64,000 bases of DNA, from positions 8,527,001-8,591,000 of the forward strand of contig CM034415.1 in NCBI GenBank assembly GCA_019925095.2. Reading direction: 5' to 3'. The notes under the pieces are model-generated. The model did not search any database, was not told the origin of the DNA, and was given only the letters and a program-made list of their open reading frames with translations. Position numbers and translations under genes: made by a program. This stretch comes from Dendrolimus kikuchii. Taxonomy: Eukaryota; Arthropoda; Insecta; Lepidoptera; Lasiocampidae. Position 1 is the first letter of the stretch, and each line of letters opens with the position of its first letter. Shown here one piece after another: positions 1 to 9,403 of the stretch.

Positions 1-32
1 CACATGATTACTACTCAAAAACTTTATGTATT

Positions 33-346
33 ATAATATAACTGTTTTGCATTCCAACAAAACAGGTATTATGTGTTGACTGAGACACACAGTGTTGTTA
101 GAAGAACGCATGTAATAATTTGCCACTATTTAATATCTATAGTATAATTACTCACCAATTTCATCATGATTTTATACCTTTCTCTTTTACTCACCAGCAT
201 GACATCTCTTTCCCTGATGTGACAGATCTGAGATAGCTGTCAATTCATATGGTCTTCAGTACACCAGCAAGAAACTTGCTGCAACACTGTGTGTCTCAGT
301 CAACACATAATACCTGTTTTGTTGGAATGCAAAACAGTTATATTAT
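33..346. repeat. Foldback repeat with 65-bp inverted arms
   Basis: Positions 33-97 and 282-346 are perfect reverse complements by eye, separated by 184 bp. A third, direct copy of the inner end of the left arm (ACACACAGTGTTGTTAGAAG) follows at about 358-379. The structure resembles a non-autonomous foldback DNA element, but no target duplication was identified. Confidence 0.75.
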
Positions 347-594
347 GTGTCTCTGTCGACACACAGTGTTGTTAGAAGACCTGTTTGTTATCTGCTGGTG
401 AAAGCACAAGTAATACAATGCATATGATGATTAGAGATTTAAAATATTTCTCAAAGTATATCCGATTTACTTTAAGAATTTTAATTTGTCTGTGAAGGAA
501 TAAAAAAAAAAATTAATACTAATAACCTCACAATTTATCAATTTCCAACAATATTGATTTATATTATTATATGGATAATAGTCTCTCCCTGTCT

Positions 595-705
595 CCCTAG
601 GTTTGCTGGAAGAAAACTCTCTTTGGAGTTGTTAACCTTGTTTTGGTACATCACCACTCTCTGTAGTTTTATATGTAACTACTTTGTGTACAATAAAGAA
701 AGAAA
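595..705 (+). mobile_element. LINE 3' tail remnant
   Basis: The stretch runs from GGTTTGCTGGAAGA to GTACAATAAAG and shares its layout with the tails at 23185, 56817 and 57590 (plus) and 17750, 20937 and 48625 (minus): GGTTG-CTGGAAGAGATCGCT, a short hairpin, then a terminal AATAAAG. This is a non-LTR retrotransposon 3' end; the clade is not assigned. Confidence 0.5.
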
Positions 706-1725
706 AAATAATAATCCTCCTATCTGAAATCAATTATTATTTTAAAGAAAATGTTGATTAGATGATAAGATCTCAAGGTTCCTTGGTAAAGAACTTATCT
801 TATGAAACTTCCATTAAAAATGGAAAACCTAAAGGTAAACATAACTAAAGAGCCTTAATAACAACTAAAATTAGCTTATAGCTAATCTTGACTAGGTTTG
901 ATATCATTAATAGAAATATCTGTATGTTTCAATTCTTATAAGATTCCTCTAATATCTCTTGTACTGGTCACTTTATAACTAACATCTTATATCAACATCT
1001 AGATAATAGGTATATATGTAGAGTAGTATTAATCTCTCCCCCCCCCCCCTTTTTTTTATAGAGTACTATATTGTATATTTACAAAAAATATTATATACAA
1101 TGTCTCTGAAAACAGTAATTATGGTTCTTTAAGCAATTTTTATCTTTCAAGATAATGATAGAAATGTAGAAACTTGTACTCATTCTCTATCTAGGCTTTT
1201 TGACCTTTCAGATACTGTTATAAAATGTTTAACATGTGTTACAGGACAAAACAATAATATCGGTGTTTCCGTAACATCCAGCTAGACTGCTTATTATTTT
1301 ATTTATAATCTTGTTATTAAACAAAGTTGTGGCTACCAGCCAATTGTTTTGATTGTCTGGGGATGCCCTGGTGTCAACAGATCATAGATTCTACAGCCTG
1401 AGGCAAGTAATAGTAGTGACTATCCAGCTACTAATATGAAATTATATATACTTATATATATATATATATATATATAATTTTATTTATTTATTTTAATTTT
1501 GTCAAATAGAAATGCTAATATTCTACACAAATATTATTTTAAATTTCTGGTTTAACAAGTGAAATGGTCTTAAGTATTTGATGATCATTTTACATCTCTG
1601 ATAATGTTATTATATGATAGATAGAAAACACTTTAATTTACACCATTTCAAAAAAACTTAAGAACTAGTAATATATGTTAGCCCTTTTAAAATTTATTTT
1701 TGGCAATGTCTATTGTAGATATTAT
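706..1725. other. AT-rich intergenic DNA
   Basis: No gene or recognisable element seen. It holds a short C-run/T-run at about 1028-1058 and an (AT)n stretch at about 1448-1475. Confidence 0.5.
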
Positions 1726-2095
1726 TGTAACCCGTGCGGGCCGTTGTATAAAACGGCCAAATAGGTTCGTGGAACACGAGGGGGAAGGGTAAAGAGGCAC
1801 TCCGACGCAAAGCCGCTGCAGTCGACACTCGTTAGTCCGCGTATAGCTCACGCAGTGGCGGGTCGCGTGCCTTACATATTTTCCGTACCCTTATTCCCAC
1901 CACGTGTTTCGCGAGATATTACCGGAGGAGGTTTGCAGCCCCTCCGTGCATTTTACTAAAGTTTATGTACTATAATAATTCTTCCATTTGTTTTTCGTGT
2001 GAGTTGATAAAAAAATGTTCTGTGTACAACCAACGAAATAAACGTGTTCTTTTGTGACGTATAGTTTTCTTCTGTTGATATTAGTTACCCTGACA
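1726..2095 (+). repeat. 5' LTR
   Basis: Begins TGTAACCCGTGCGGG and ends CCCTGACA, matching 6949-7318 along its whole length. AATAAA occurs at about 2037-2042 (CGAAATAAACG), a candidate polyadenylation signal for the retroelement RNA. Confidence 0.93.
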
Positions 2096-2100
2096 ATAAG

Positions 2101-2113
2101 TGGCGCCCAACGT
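2101..2113 (+). promoter_or_regulatory. Primer-binding site, tRNA-Lys type
   Basis: TGGCGCCCAACGT starts five bases after the 5' LTR. From memory of insect tRNA-Lys(CUU), whose mature 3' end reads ...ACGTTGGGCGCCA, this gives 13 complementary bases. The primer identity is established knowledge applied to the visible sequence, not tested. Confidence 0.8.
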
Positions 2114-2215
2114 TAAATAATATAGTCCGTGTGGGGAACAATAGTGTTACGTGCGTGAACTTACAAGTTACGACACGCCATAAGGTGAGTACGCGTGCGT
2201 GACCAACAGAACAAA

Positions 2216-5200
2216 ATGGCGTCTCATAACACGAGAAGTAAAACAAGGAATTTTACAGAAGAGGCCACACAGGGTATGGAACCTTCTGAAACCATGGCAG
2301 TTACACCGACGCGTAATTTTACCCATGTGACCGACGGGGACCACACCCCGTTGGAACAACGTGATGACGCAACGGACCACGCCTTTTCATCCCAAGCGGC
2401 AGAATCAAACATAACGTTTTCACACGAAAACGTTGCTGCAATAATTTCATCGTTACAGCGAACACAAACAGAAGCGCTAAAAGAACTTATGTCATCAATA
2501 ACGCGCGCAAATGCATCGACTCCTATTCCGCAGGTGACCGCTGAAGGTACCCTAACAAGATGTAAGGCTACATTTTCCGGTAACCCAGATGAAAACGTGG
2601 AAGCATTCATAGAAGCCCTAGAAGCCTACAGTGAGTGCGCACAGGTGAATAATAGTAACATGGTTCGAGGTATGTCTTACTTATTACACGGTCAGGCGGC
2701 GACATGGTGGCAAGGCATCAGAAGTAATATAAATTCCTGGTCACAGATAAAAGATAATTTGATTAATACATTTGGAGACCGCCGACCGCCGTACCGGATA
2801 TACTTAGACATATTTAAAAACCCTCAACAGAATGAATCTACGGATATCTTCGTATCACGCATTCGTGCTTTATTTGCTAAATTACCTAATGGTGATCTAA
2901 ATGAAAAAGTCATGCTGGACATGACGTATGGACTCCTAAGCTGCCGTATAAGAGAAAAACTCCGAAGAACAGATTTTCAAACATTCGCAGAGTTACTCTA
3001 CCATGCGCGGAACGCCGAAGATGCAATTATGGAAAGCAAACGACAATATTTACCACGCATGTCGCAAGTGTCTACTGTGCCTACGACGCGTGCACTGCAC
3101 GTCCCGAGCGCCGCGCCAAACGTGATGTGCGAAATACCGTCGCAAACGAGTACCACGATGCCATTAAACTTGGGCCCCGCGCCGTACAGGCCGCGCGCAG
3201 GCGGCGCGTTTACAACCCCACCGCCCCCCACGACACCGCAGCCCGTATCGGAGACCGCTGCTCCAAGGAGACAGCGCCCATTCTGCTCTTACTGCAGGCG
3301 TTTCGGACATACAAAAGAACAGTGTCGTAAGTGCCAAAATAAAGGTGAGTCTCAAACTTATAATAACTATGCAATCGCGTGTGATAATAGTGGAAAAAGT
3401 GATAGTTTTTATTGCGTCGAAACGAATCCACATTCGCGTAGTGTGTGTACCCCAAATGGGAACGAACATTCGTTAATGTTAAATAATAATAATATGAACA
3501 CTAAAGTAGATATAATTGAGACAAATTCTAAGATTTGTGACAAAAAAATCGGTGACGTCCAAATGGCAAATCAGGTTAACTCGGATTTTTATAAAAATCA
3601 AAATTATGTAATATGTAATTCTAATTTAGTGGAAAATATGAATGTTACATGTATGTATAGTAATAAATGCGGTAATGGCGAGGCTCGCCCTATTTTTAAT
3701 ATTAATATATTGGGATACAATGGCACCGCGATAATTGATACCGGAGCCAAACACTGTATAGCGGGACACACACTGTATGCTCTCCTTCTGCGCCTAGGAC
3801 ATCCGTCCCGTTCCTCAACAAGAGAAGTAAAACTTGCAGACGGAGTAACGCGTACAATGAAAGTACTTACCACCTTCTTAGAGGTGCGATTAGAACATAA
3901 AATTATAGAAATTGCTTTTTTAATATTCCCAGACGCTACTAATAATGAAACATTGTTAGGGATAGACTTCCTTACCGCCGCAAAGGTCTGTGTAGATTTT
4001 CACACAAAAATTTGGTTTTTTAGTGATGTTAATAAATTGAAATATAACCTTTCCTTTGAACCTATCACACGTAGCGTACCCTGTTCCTCTGTAGAGGTTC
4101 TTAGAGACGACGAAGGTAGTCATCTCAACCCAGCTGAGCGACAGGCACTAGCTGATGTCCTCACCAGGAACGCAAGAGTCTTCAATGCAGGGGGAGGTCC
4201 GACACCATATGCGGAACACCACATCGATACAGGTGAGCACACTCCAATTTCAGTACCTCCATATCGCCTTAACCCTTCAAAGAAGGAGAAGATGAAGGCA
4301 GAAATTGATAAAATGTTAAAGGACGACATCATCGAAGAATGTGAGTCAGCGTGGTCTTCCCCGGCCCTTTTGGTACCAAAGGCAAACGGAAGTATTCGTT
4401 TTTGCGTTGACTATCGCCGCTTGAACGCGATCACCAAATCGGACACCTACCCGATGCCGCGGATCGATGAATTGTTGCAAAATACCAAGCGGAACTGTTA
4501 CATGAGCTCCTTGGACTTGCGATCTTCTTATTGGCAGGTAATGGTTCGCGAAGCTGATAGGGACAAGACAGCGTTTGTATGCCCTCTCGGCACGTTCCGT
4601 TTTAAAAGGATGCCTTTTGGACTCAAAAACGCCCCGGCCACCTTTCAACGCCTTATAGACCGTTTCCGCTCCTGCTCAAGTTTACAGGATACAATAGTAC
4701 TTGCATATTTAGATGACATTTTGGTTATTTCTGAAGGTTACGAGCGTCATCTACAAGATCTCGAGGCAGTTTTCAAGCGTTTAGCCGAGTTCAATCTCCA
4801 CGTTAACAGGGAGAAATGTGCGTTTGCTAGAGAGAGTCTAAAATATCTTGGCCATGTTGTCAGCCAAGATGGAGTTTCCACCGACCCTGAAAAGGTGAGT
4901 GCTGTACTTGAGATGAAGGAACCAAGTACACTAAAACATTTAAAAACCTTCTTACAGACCTGCTCTTGGTTCAGAAAATTTATCCCAAATTTCTCCAAAG
5001 TTGCTGAACCCCTTACGCGATTAACTAGGAAGAACCAAATTTGGATTTGGGGTGCTGAGCAAACTCAAGCATTTAATGAATTGAAGCGATTATTAACCTC
5101 GGCTCCAATTCTTGTACAACCCGATTTTAACCAGCCTTTCACTCTGCGCACAGACGCAAGTAACTACGCCTTAGGTGCAGTTTTACTACAAGGCGACGGA

Positions 5201-7015
5201 AACCAAGAAAGGCCGATCGAATACGCCAGCCGGCTCCTTAACGCAGCAGAGCGAAATTACGGCACGGTGGAACGCGAGGCGCTCGCGGTGGTATGGGCAG
5301 TAGAACGGTTTCGTCCATATATAGACGGCCATCCTGTGGTTATCGGCAGTGACCATCAACCTCTGCGTTGGCTATTATCACTTAAATCTCCAGCAGGTAG
5401 GTTAGTAAGATGGGCTTTAAAAATCCAATCTTTCGACATCAAATTCCAATATACCCCGGGAAAAGCGAACGTCGTGGCAGATACGCTAAGCAGACCCATA
5501 TGTTCCGAGAATTCTCGCGCCGAGTGCGGTATCTGCTCAGTCATTTGTGATCTACCAACCAAGACACCAACTCAAATTCGCCAGGAACAAATTTCCGACC
5601 CGGAAGTGGAAAAGATAATAAAGGAAATAGAGGGTACCGAAGATGTTGCTGCTGAAAGATGGTTGAAAAGGGGATACCTCATGGACCAAGGCGTACTTTT
5701 CCGTTACAACCCAGATTCGGAGAGTGAATCCCCTCAGTTAGTCGTTCCTGCAGGCCAGATTGTGGATATTCTAAAGAAATTACATGATTCTCCAACAGCC
5801 GGCCATCCAGGCATTGATAGAACGTATCACAAAGTGGCACAACTGTACTATTTTACAGGGATGCGGAGAATAATCACGGATTATGTCAAAGCCTGCATCC
5901 ACTGTCAGCGTTACAAGGCCACCAACGCGAAACCACCAGGTTTACTTCAAACACCGGTGATGAATCAACGGAGTGAAGTACTAGCAATCGATTTATTTGG
6001 CCCGTTACCAGAAGGAGACCAGGGGGAGCGTTGGATCCTACTAGTTGAAGATACGGCCACTCGTTGGACGGAGCTATATGCTCTACAGGACGCAACAGCA
6101 GAAGCTTGTGCCCGTATCCTCATCGAAGAGTACTTTATGCGATTTGGGTTGCCCCGTAGAATAATTTCGGATAATGGGGTTCAATTTGTATCAGCAGTAA
6201 TGCGCAAATGCATGTTAGTAATGGATATTAAACAAAACTTTGTCCCACTTTACCATCCGGAGGCAAACCCAGCGGAACGTAAAAATCGCGATTTAAAAGC
6301 GATGTTAGCATATCTTGTAGAGAGCAACCATGCTTCTTGGCCGAAGATGTTGCCGGTGATCCGCTTCGCCTTGAATAGCGCAAAATGCCGCACAACAGGC
6401 ATGTCACCTGCTTACTTAACCTTTGGCAGAGAAATGAGGTCCCCCACAGAGGTTGTCCATGATATTCGTGCGGTGCTGGACAAAGATAACTTTGCCCCAC
6501 AGATTACTCCGTATCTTAGGCAATTTCTGAACTCTTTAGCATCAATACGGGAACGCGTGGAGGTCCAGCAAGACAAAGCTAAGACATATGCTGACGCTTC
6601 GCGACGACGCTCCGATAGCTTTCAGGTAGGTGATCTAGTATTAATGAAGTCCCACCTGTTGAGTAAAGGATCAAAAGACTTAACTGCAAAATTTTACCCT
6701 CGACGTGACGGACCCTACAAAATAGTACAAAAGGTAAGTCCGACCACCTTCGTTGTCGCAACCACTGCAAATAGCGTTTTAGGAAAATACCATGTGCAAG
6801 ACCTTACCCGTTACCAAGGTAACAAACTCACCCCACCAAAACCTGTCAATCCTAAGCGAAATCGAGGACGCCCGGCTAAGGCCGATGAAGATGATAGGAT
6901 CCTAGTCCAGGAACGAGGGCGTATTCCAGGACTAGAGGGGGAGCATATTGTAACCCGTGCGGGCCGTTGTATAAAACGGCCAAATAGGTTCGTGGAACAC
7001 GAGGGGGAAGGGTAA
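2216..7015 (+). CDS. Gag-Pol polyprotein of Ty3/gypsy retrotransposon, single frame
   Basis: One uninterrupted frame of 1599 codons encodes the retrotransposon proteins. The start used is the first ATG (2216, context ACAAAATGG); a GTG 21 bases upstream is not a plausible eukaryotic start. Domains in order: Gag (about 1-330, with a WWQ-containing retrotransposon Gag core); a CX2CX4HX4C zinc knuckle near 355; aspartic protease with DTG near 508; reverse transcriptase with SSLDLRSSYWQV near 763 and the YLDD active site near 830; RNase H (RTDAS near 978, VEREALAVVW); integrase HHCC zinc finger near 1195-1230, then a DDE core with D near 1258, SDNG near 1318 and E near 1352; a GPY module (DGPYKIV) near 1497. 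The last 23 codons are encoded by the 3' LTR. No frameshift separates gag from pol, so a Gag:Pol ratio would have to be set post-translationally. All catalytic motifs look intact. Confidence 0.95.
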   Translation: MASHNTRSKTRNFTEEATQGMEPSETMAVTPTRNFTHVTDGDHTPLEQRDDATDHAFSSQAAESNITFSHENVAAIISSLQRTQTEALKELMSSITRANASTPIPQVTAEGTLTRCKATFSGNPDENVEAFIEALEAYSECAQVNNSNMVRGMSYLLHGQAATWWQGIRSNINSWSQIKDNLINTFGDRRPPYRIYLDIFKNPQQNESTDIFVSRIRALFAKLPNGDLNEKVMLDMTYGLLSCRIREKLRRTDFQTFAELLYHARNAEDAIMESKRQYLPRMSQVSTVPTTRALHVPSAAPNVMCEIPSQTSTTMPLNLGPAPYRPRAGGAFTTPPPPTTPQPVSETAAPRRQRPFCSYCRRFGHTKEQCRKCQNKGESQTYNNYAIACDNSGKSDSFYCVETNPHSRSVCTPNGNEHSLMLNNNNMNTKVDIIETNSKICDKKIGDVQMANQVNSDFYKNQNYVICNSNLVENMNVTCMYSNKCGNGEARPIFNINILGYNGTAIIDTGAKHCIAGHTLYALLLRLGHPSRSSTREVKLADGVTRTMKVLTTFLEVRLEHKIIEIAFLIFPDATNNETLLGIDFLTAAKVCVDFHTKIWFFSDVNKLKYNLSFEPITRSVPCSSVEVLRDDEGSHLNPAERQALADVLTRNARVFNAGGGPTPYAEHHIDTGEHTPISVPPYRLNPSKKEKMKAEIDKMLKDDIIEECESAWSSPALLVPKANGSIRFCVDYRRLNAITKSDTYPMPRIDELLQNTKRNCYMSSLDLRSSYWQVMVREADRDKTAFVCPLGTFRFKRMPFGLKNAPATFQRLIDRFRSCSSLQDTIVLAYLDDILVISEGYERHLQDLEAVFKRLAEFNLHVNREKCAFARESLKYLGHVVSQDGVSTDPEKVSAVLEMKEPSTLKHLKTFLQTCSWFRKFIPNFSKVAEPLTRLTRKNQIWIWGAEQTQAFNELKRLLTSAPILVQPDFNQPFTLRTDASNYALGAVLLQGDGNQERPIEYASRLLNAAERNYGTVEREALAVVWAVERFRPYIDGHPVVIGSDHQPLRWLLSLKSPAGRLVRWALKIQSFDIKFQYTPGKANVVADTLSRPICSENSRAECGICSVICDLPTKTPTQIRQEQISDPEVEKIIKEIEGTEDVAAERWLKRGYLMDQGVLFRYNPDSESESPQLVVPAGQIVDILKKLHDSPTAGHPGIDRTYHKVAQLYYFTGMRRIITDYVKACIHCQRYKATNAKPPGLLQTPVMNQRSEVLAIDLFGPLPEGDQGERWILLVEDTATRWTELYALQDATAEACARILIEEYFMRFGLPRRIISDNGVQFVSAVMRKCMLVMDIKQNFVPLYHPEANPAERKNRDLKAMLAYLVESNHASWPKMLPVIRFALNSAKCRTTGMSPAYLTFGREMRSPTEVVHDIRAVLDKDNFAPQITPYLRQFLNSLASIRERVEVQQDKAKTYADASRRRSDSFQVGDLVLMKSHLLSKGSKDLTAKFYPRRDGPYKIVQKVSPTTFVVATTANSVLGKYHVQDLTRYQGNKLTPPKPVNPKRNRGRPAKADEDDRILVQERGRIPGLEGEHIVTRAGRCIKRPNRFVEHEGEG

Positions 7016-7318
7016 AGAGGCACTCCGACGCAAAGCCGCTGCAGTCGACACTCGTTAGTCCGCGTATAGCTCACGCAGTGGCGGGTCGCGTGCCTTACAT
7101 ATTTTCCGTACCCTTATTCCCACCACGTGTTTCGCGAGATATTACCGGAGGAGGTTTGCAGCCCCTCCGTGCATTTTACTAAAGTTTATGTACTATAATA
7201 ATTCTTCCATTTGTTTTTCGTGTGAGTTGATAAAAAAATGTTCTGTGTACAACCAACGAAATAAACGTGTTCTTTTGTGACGTATAGTTTTCTTCTGTTG
7301 ATATTAGTTACCCTGACA
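6949..7318 (+). repeat. 3' LTR
   Basis: A copy of 1726-2095 without any difference that I can find. It overlaps the last 67 bases of the Gag-Pol frame, so the same codons also occur, unused, in the 5' LTR. Confidence 0.93.
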
Positions 7319-9247
7319 ATAATATATAGTAATTGTAGTGGTAAGTATTATTAAGCAGGTGTCTGCCAACTACTTTGATAAGTTTTGCTACTTGTGATTC
7401 AGTAAGAGACTTGATCATTCAAACTCTAACTTTTTAAGCAAAAAGGGGCAATCTGTCTGTCTGTCCGTCTACTGAGATCTTCCTCCTGTCTTAAATGAGA
7501 ATTATTAATAATCTTTGCTTTCAAGTTTGACCTCCGAAAGCCCTTGGTCTATTCTGGTATTAATAAAATTTCCTTTAACCTGGTTCAAGTAAGACAGTAT
7601 TCTATTAGGCTGGGTGGGGAAAATTGCCAAGCCCAGCCGAAAGTCTCATTTCTACCGAATACATTGTAGAAAAATGAGCACACCTGTCTGGGGCCACTCA
7701 TCACATACTTTGATGAAAATAAGTCCATGCCTTGGATGTTTCAACTTTTGAACATAGCCTCCATGGCCTGGGGCAGAAGAAGCCACTTCAGAACTTTAGA
7801 ACCATTTGAATCTGGCTTATTGTTCAGTTCCACGCGGACGACGTCGCGGGCACAGATAGTAATATACAGCTTTGCTTTAGAAGCAAGCGTGGAGAACCGA
7901 TCACTGAGTTCCACACACTCTCGATGCAGGCCTTATGCCTACATTCTGACCCTTCCCCCGAAGGGTCCGCAGATGGTGCCCAAGAATATTCCTGCGTTAT
8001 CAAAAAAAAGGCTACTTTAATTTTAGAAAAAAATTAAAGCCACACGCATCGCGGACGAAGTCCCGGGTAAAAACTATATTGTAATCTAAGATCTGGCTTA
8101 AAGGCCTAGCTGCCAATCCATAAACCTAAATAAAAATGAAATAGTGACATTTTGAAAATATATTTACACAATATTATAATGTTATATCAAAAATAGGAAC
8201 AGAGGCAAGGAATTATTATTACCATTCGAGTGACGCGTCTGGTGGTCTACCTATTTAATTCAGCTAAGTTCAGGTTTTGTTAAATTAAACCAACATAATG
8301 GATAATCAAATTTTTATTTGGAAAATAACACATAACTAATAACTACTATAGTGGAGTTTAAACATAACCTTATAAACTACATTTATTAATTTGTACATCT
8401 AACTTGATTCTATACGATATAACAAAATGTTGCACTTTTGCACCAAAAATTGTTTTTTATTGTTTTACAGATTTCGATTTTCATTGTACTCAAAATAAAT
8501 ACCTTTATAATCGAAAAACATGTTTTATTCAATGAAGAAAAACTTATCATTAGTGTATACTTATGAATAAATACATTTTAAAATTTTAAAATAGTCCTGT
8601 TTTAAATATTTCAATTGAGGAACGTTTTGTGAAAATTAAATGTAATAATTTTATTGTTGAACATTTAAATAACGAAAATTTAATATTTTTAAAATGTTGT
8701 CTTCAACAACTATGCATATTTGTACGTATAATTATGTTTTTAAGTCGTAGTTTCTAGAAATAAAAAAAAGAGATTTATATGTCAATGCAAAGAGAATTAA
8801 AAAATTCTAGAATAGAATAAAAATTAAGTTTTGACATGAACATTTAAATTTAAAAGATTTTTTAATTTTAACAGTTCTACATTATATGAACGTTAAACAG
8901 TTTAGCTAATGTCAATCCAAAGAAAATTCAAAATTTAATATTTTAATTTCCACATTTATAGAATAAAATGAATATTTGACATGAATTTTCAAATATTTTC
9001 TATTTATTTCAACAGCTAAATTTTATTTTTTAATTGCAGAAACCAAACTAGCGGTTTGCAAATGTCAACATTAAAAATAATGCGTGATGTTTTTGTTTAT
9101 ATTCACCAATAACACAGGCAAATGACATACTCCATACAGACTTAATAATAGTGTTTGATTTTTGACACTGACGTTTCCTACTGTCAGTCTGGTATCTACA
9201 GTTAAAAAACTATAACTTATATAGATACATATATGAATTGAAACAAT
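7319..9247. other. Intergenic DNA downstream of ferritin heavy chain
   Basis: No convincing coding region. About 7540-7990 is less AT-rich and could be an old repeat or an untranslated exon, but its reading frames are broken on both strands. A Helitron-like 3' scrap (GCGGACGAAGTCCCGGGTAA) sits at about 8050. On the minus strand an AATAAA occurs at 8529-8524, about 720 bases downstream of the ferritin heavy-chain stop, and is one candidate for its polyadenylation signal. Confidence 0.4.
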
Positions 9248-9403
9248 TTATATGTCCATTCCAACAAGCTTCTTATCGAACAGGAACTCTCCAAGACCTC
9301 TATGGCTATCCATCATCTTTTTGAGGGTCGAAGCCTTACCAGCCAAGTCACGTTGTCCCTTATATTGTTCCTCCAAGAAGTCACCAGTTAGGTAGTCCAC
9401 AAG
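9248..9403 (-). CDS. Fer1HCH: Ferritin heavy-chain exon 5 (terminal)
   Basis: 52 codons with stop TAA at 9250-9248; acceptor TTGCTAG. Encodes [13 protein letters not shown] and the C-terminal helix ending LVGMDI. Confidence 0.94.
   Translation of the reverse strand, partial: LVDYLTGDFLEEQYKGQRDLAGKASTLKKMMDSHRGLGEFLFDKKLVGMDI

Larger units (their letters stand above)
1726..7318 (+). mobile_element. Complete Ty3/gypsy-type LTR retrotransposon
   Basis: The element consists of a 370-bp 5' LTR, a primer-binding site directly downstream, one long Gag-Pol frame, a purine-rich tract (GAGGGGGAG, about 6935-6943) just before the 3' LTR, and a 370-bp 3' LTR. I see no difference between the two LTRs, so the insertion is very young. 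There is no room for an env gene: the Gag-Pol stop lies 67 bp inside the 3' LTR. A target duplication is not clear because both flanks are AT-rich (an ATAT at both sides is possible only if the LTR ends are shifted by a few bases). Confidence 0.93.

Noticed and set aside
2195..2215. GTG at 2195 as start of Gag-Pol.
   Set aside because: Eukaryotic translation would use the ATG at 2216, which has a good context.
2168..7074. Minus-strand frames of 60-130 codons within the retrotransposon.
   Set aside because: Shadows of the Gag-Pol frame.
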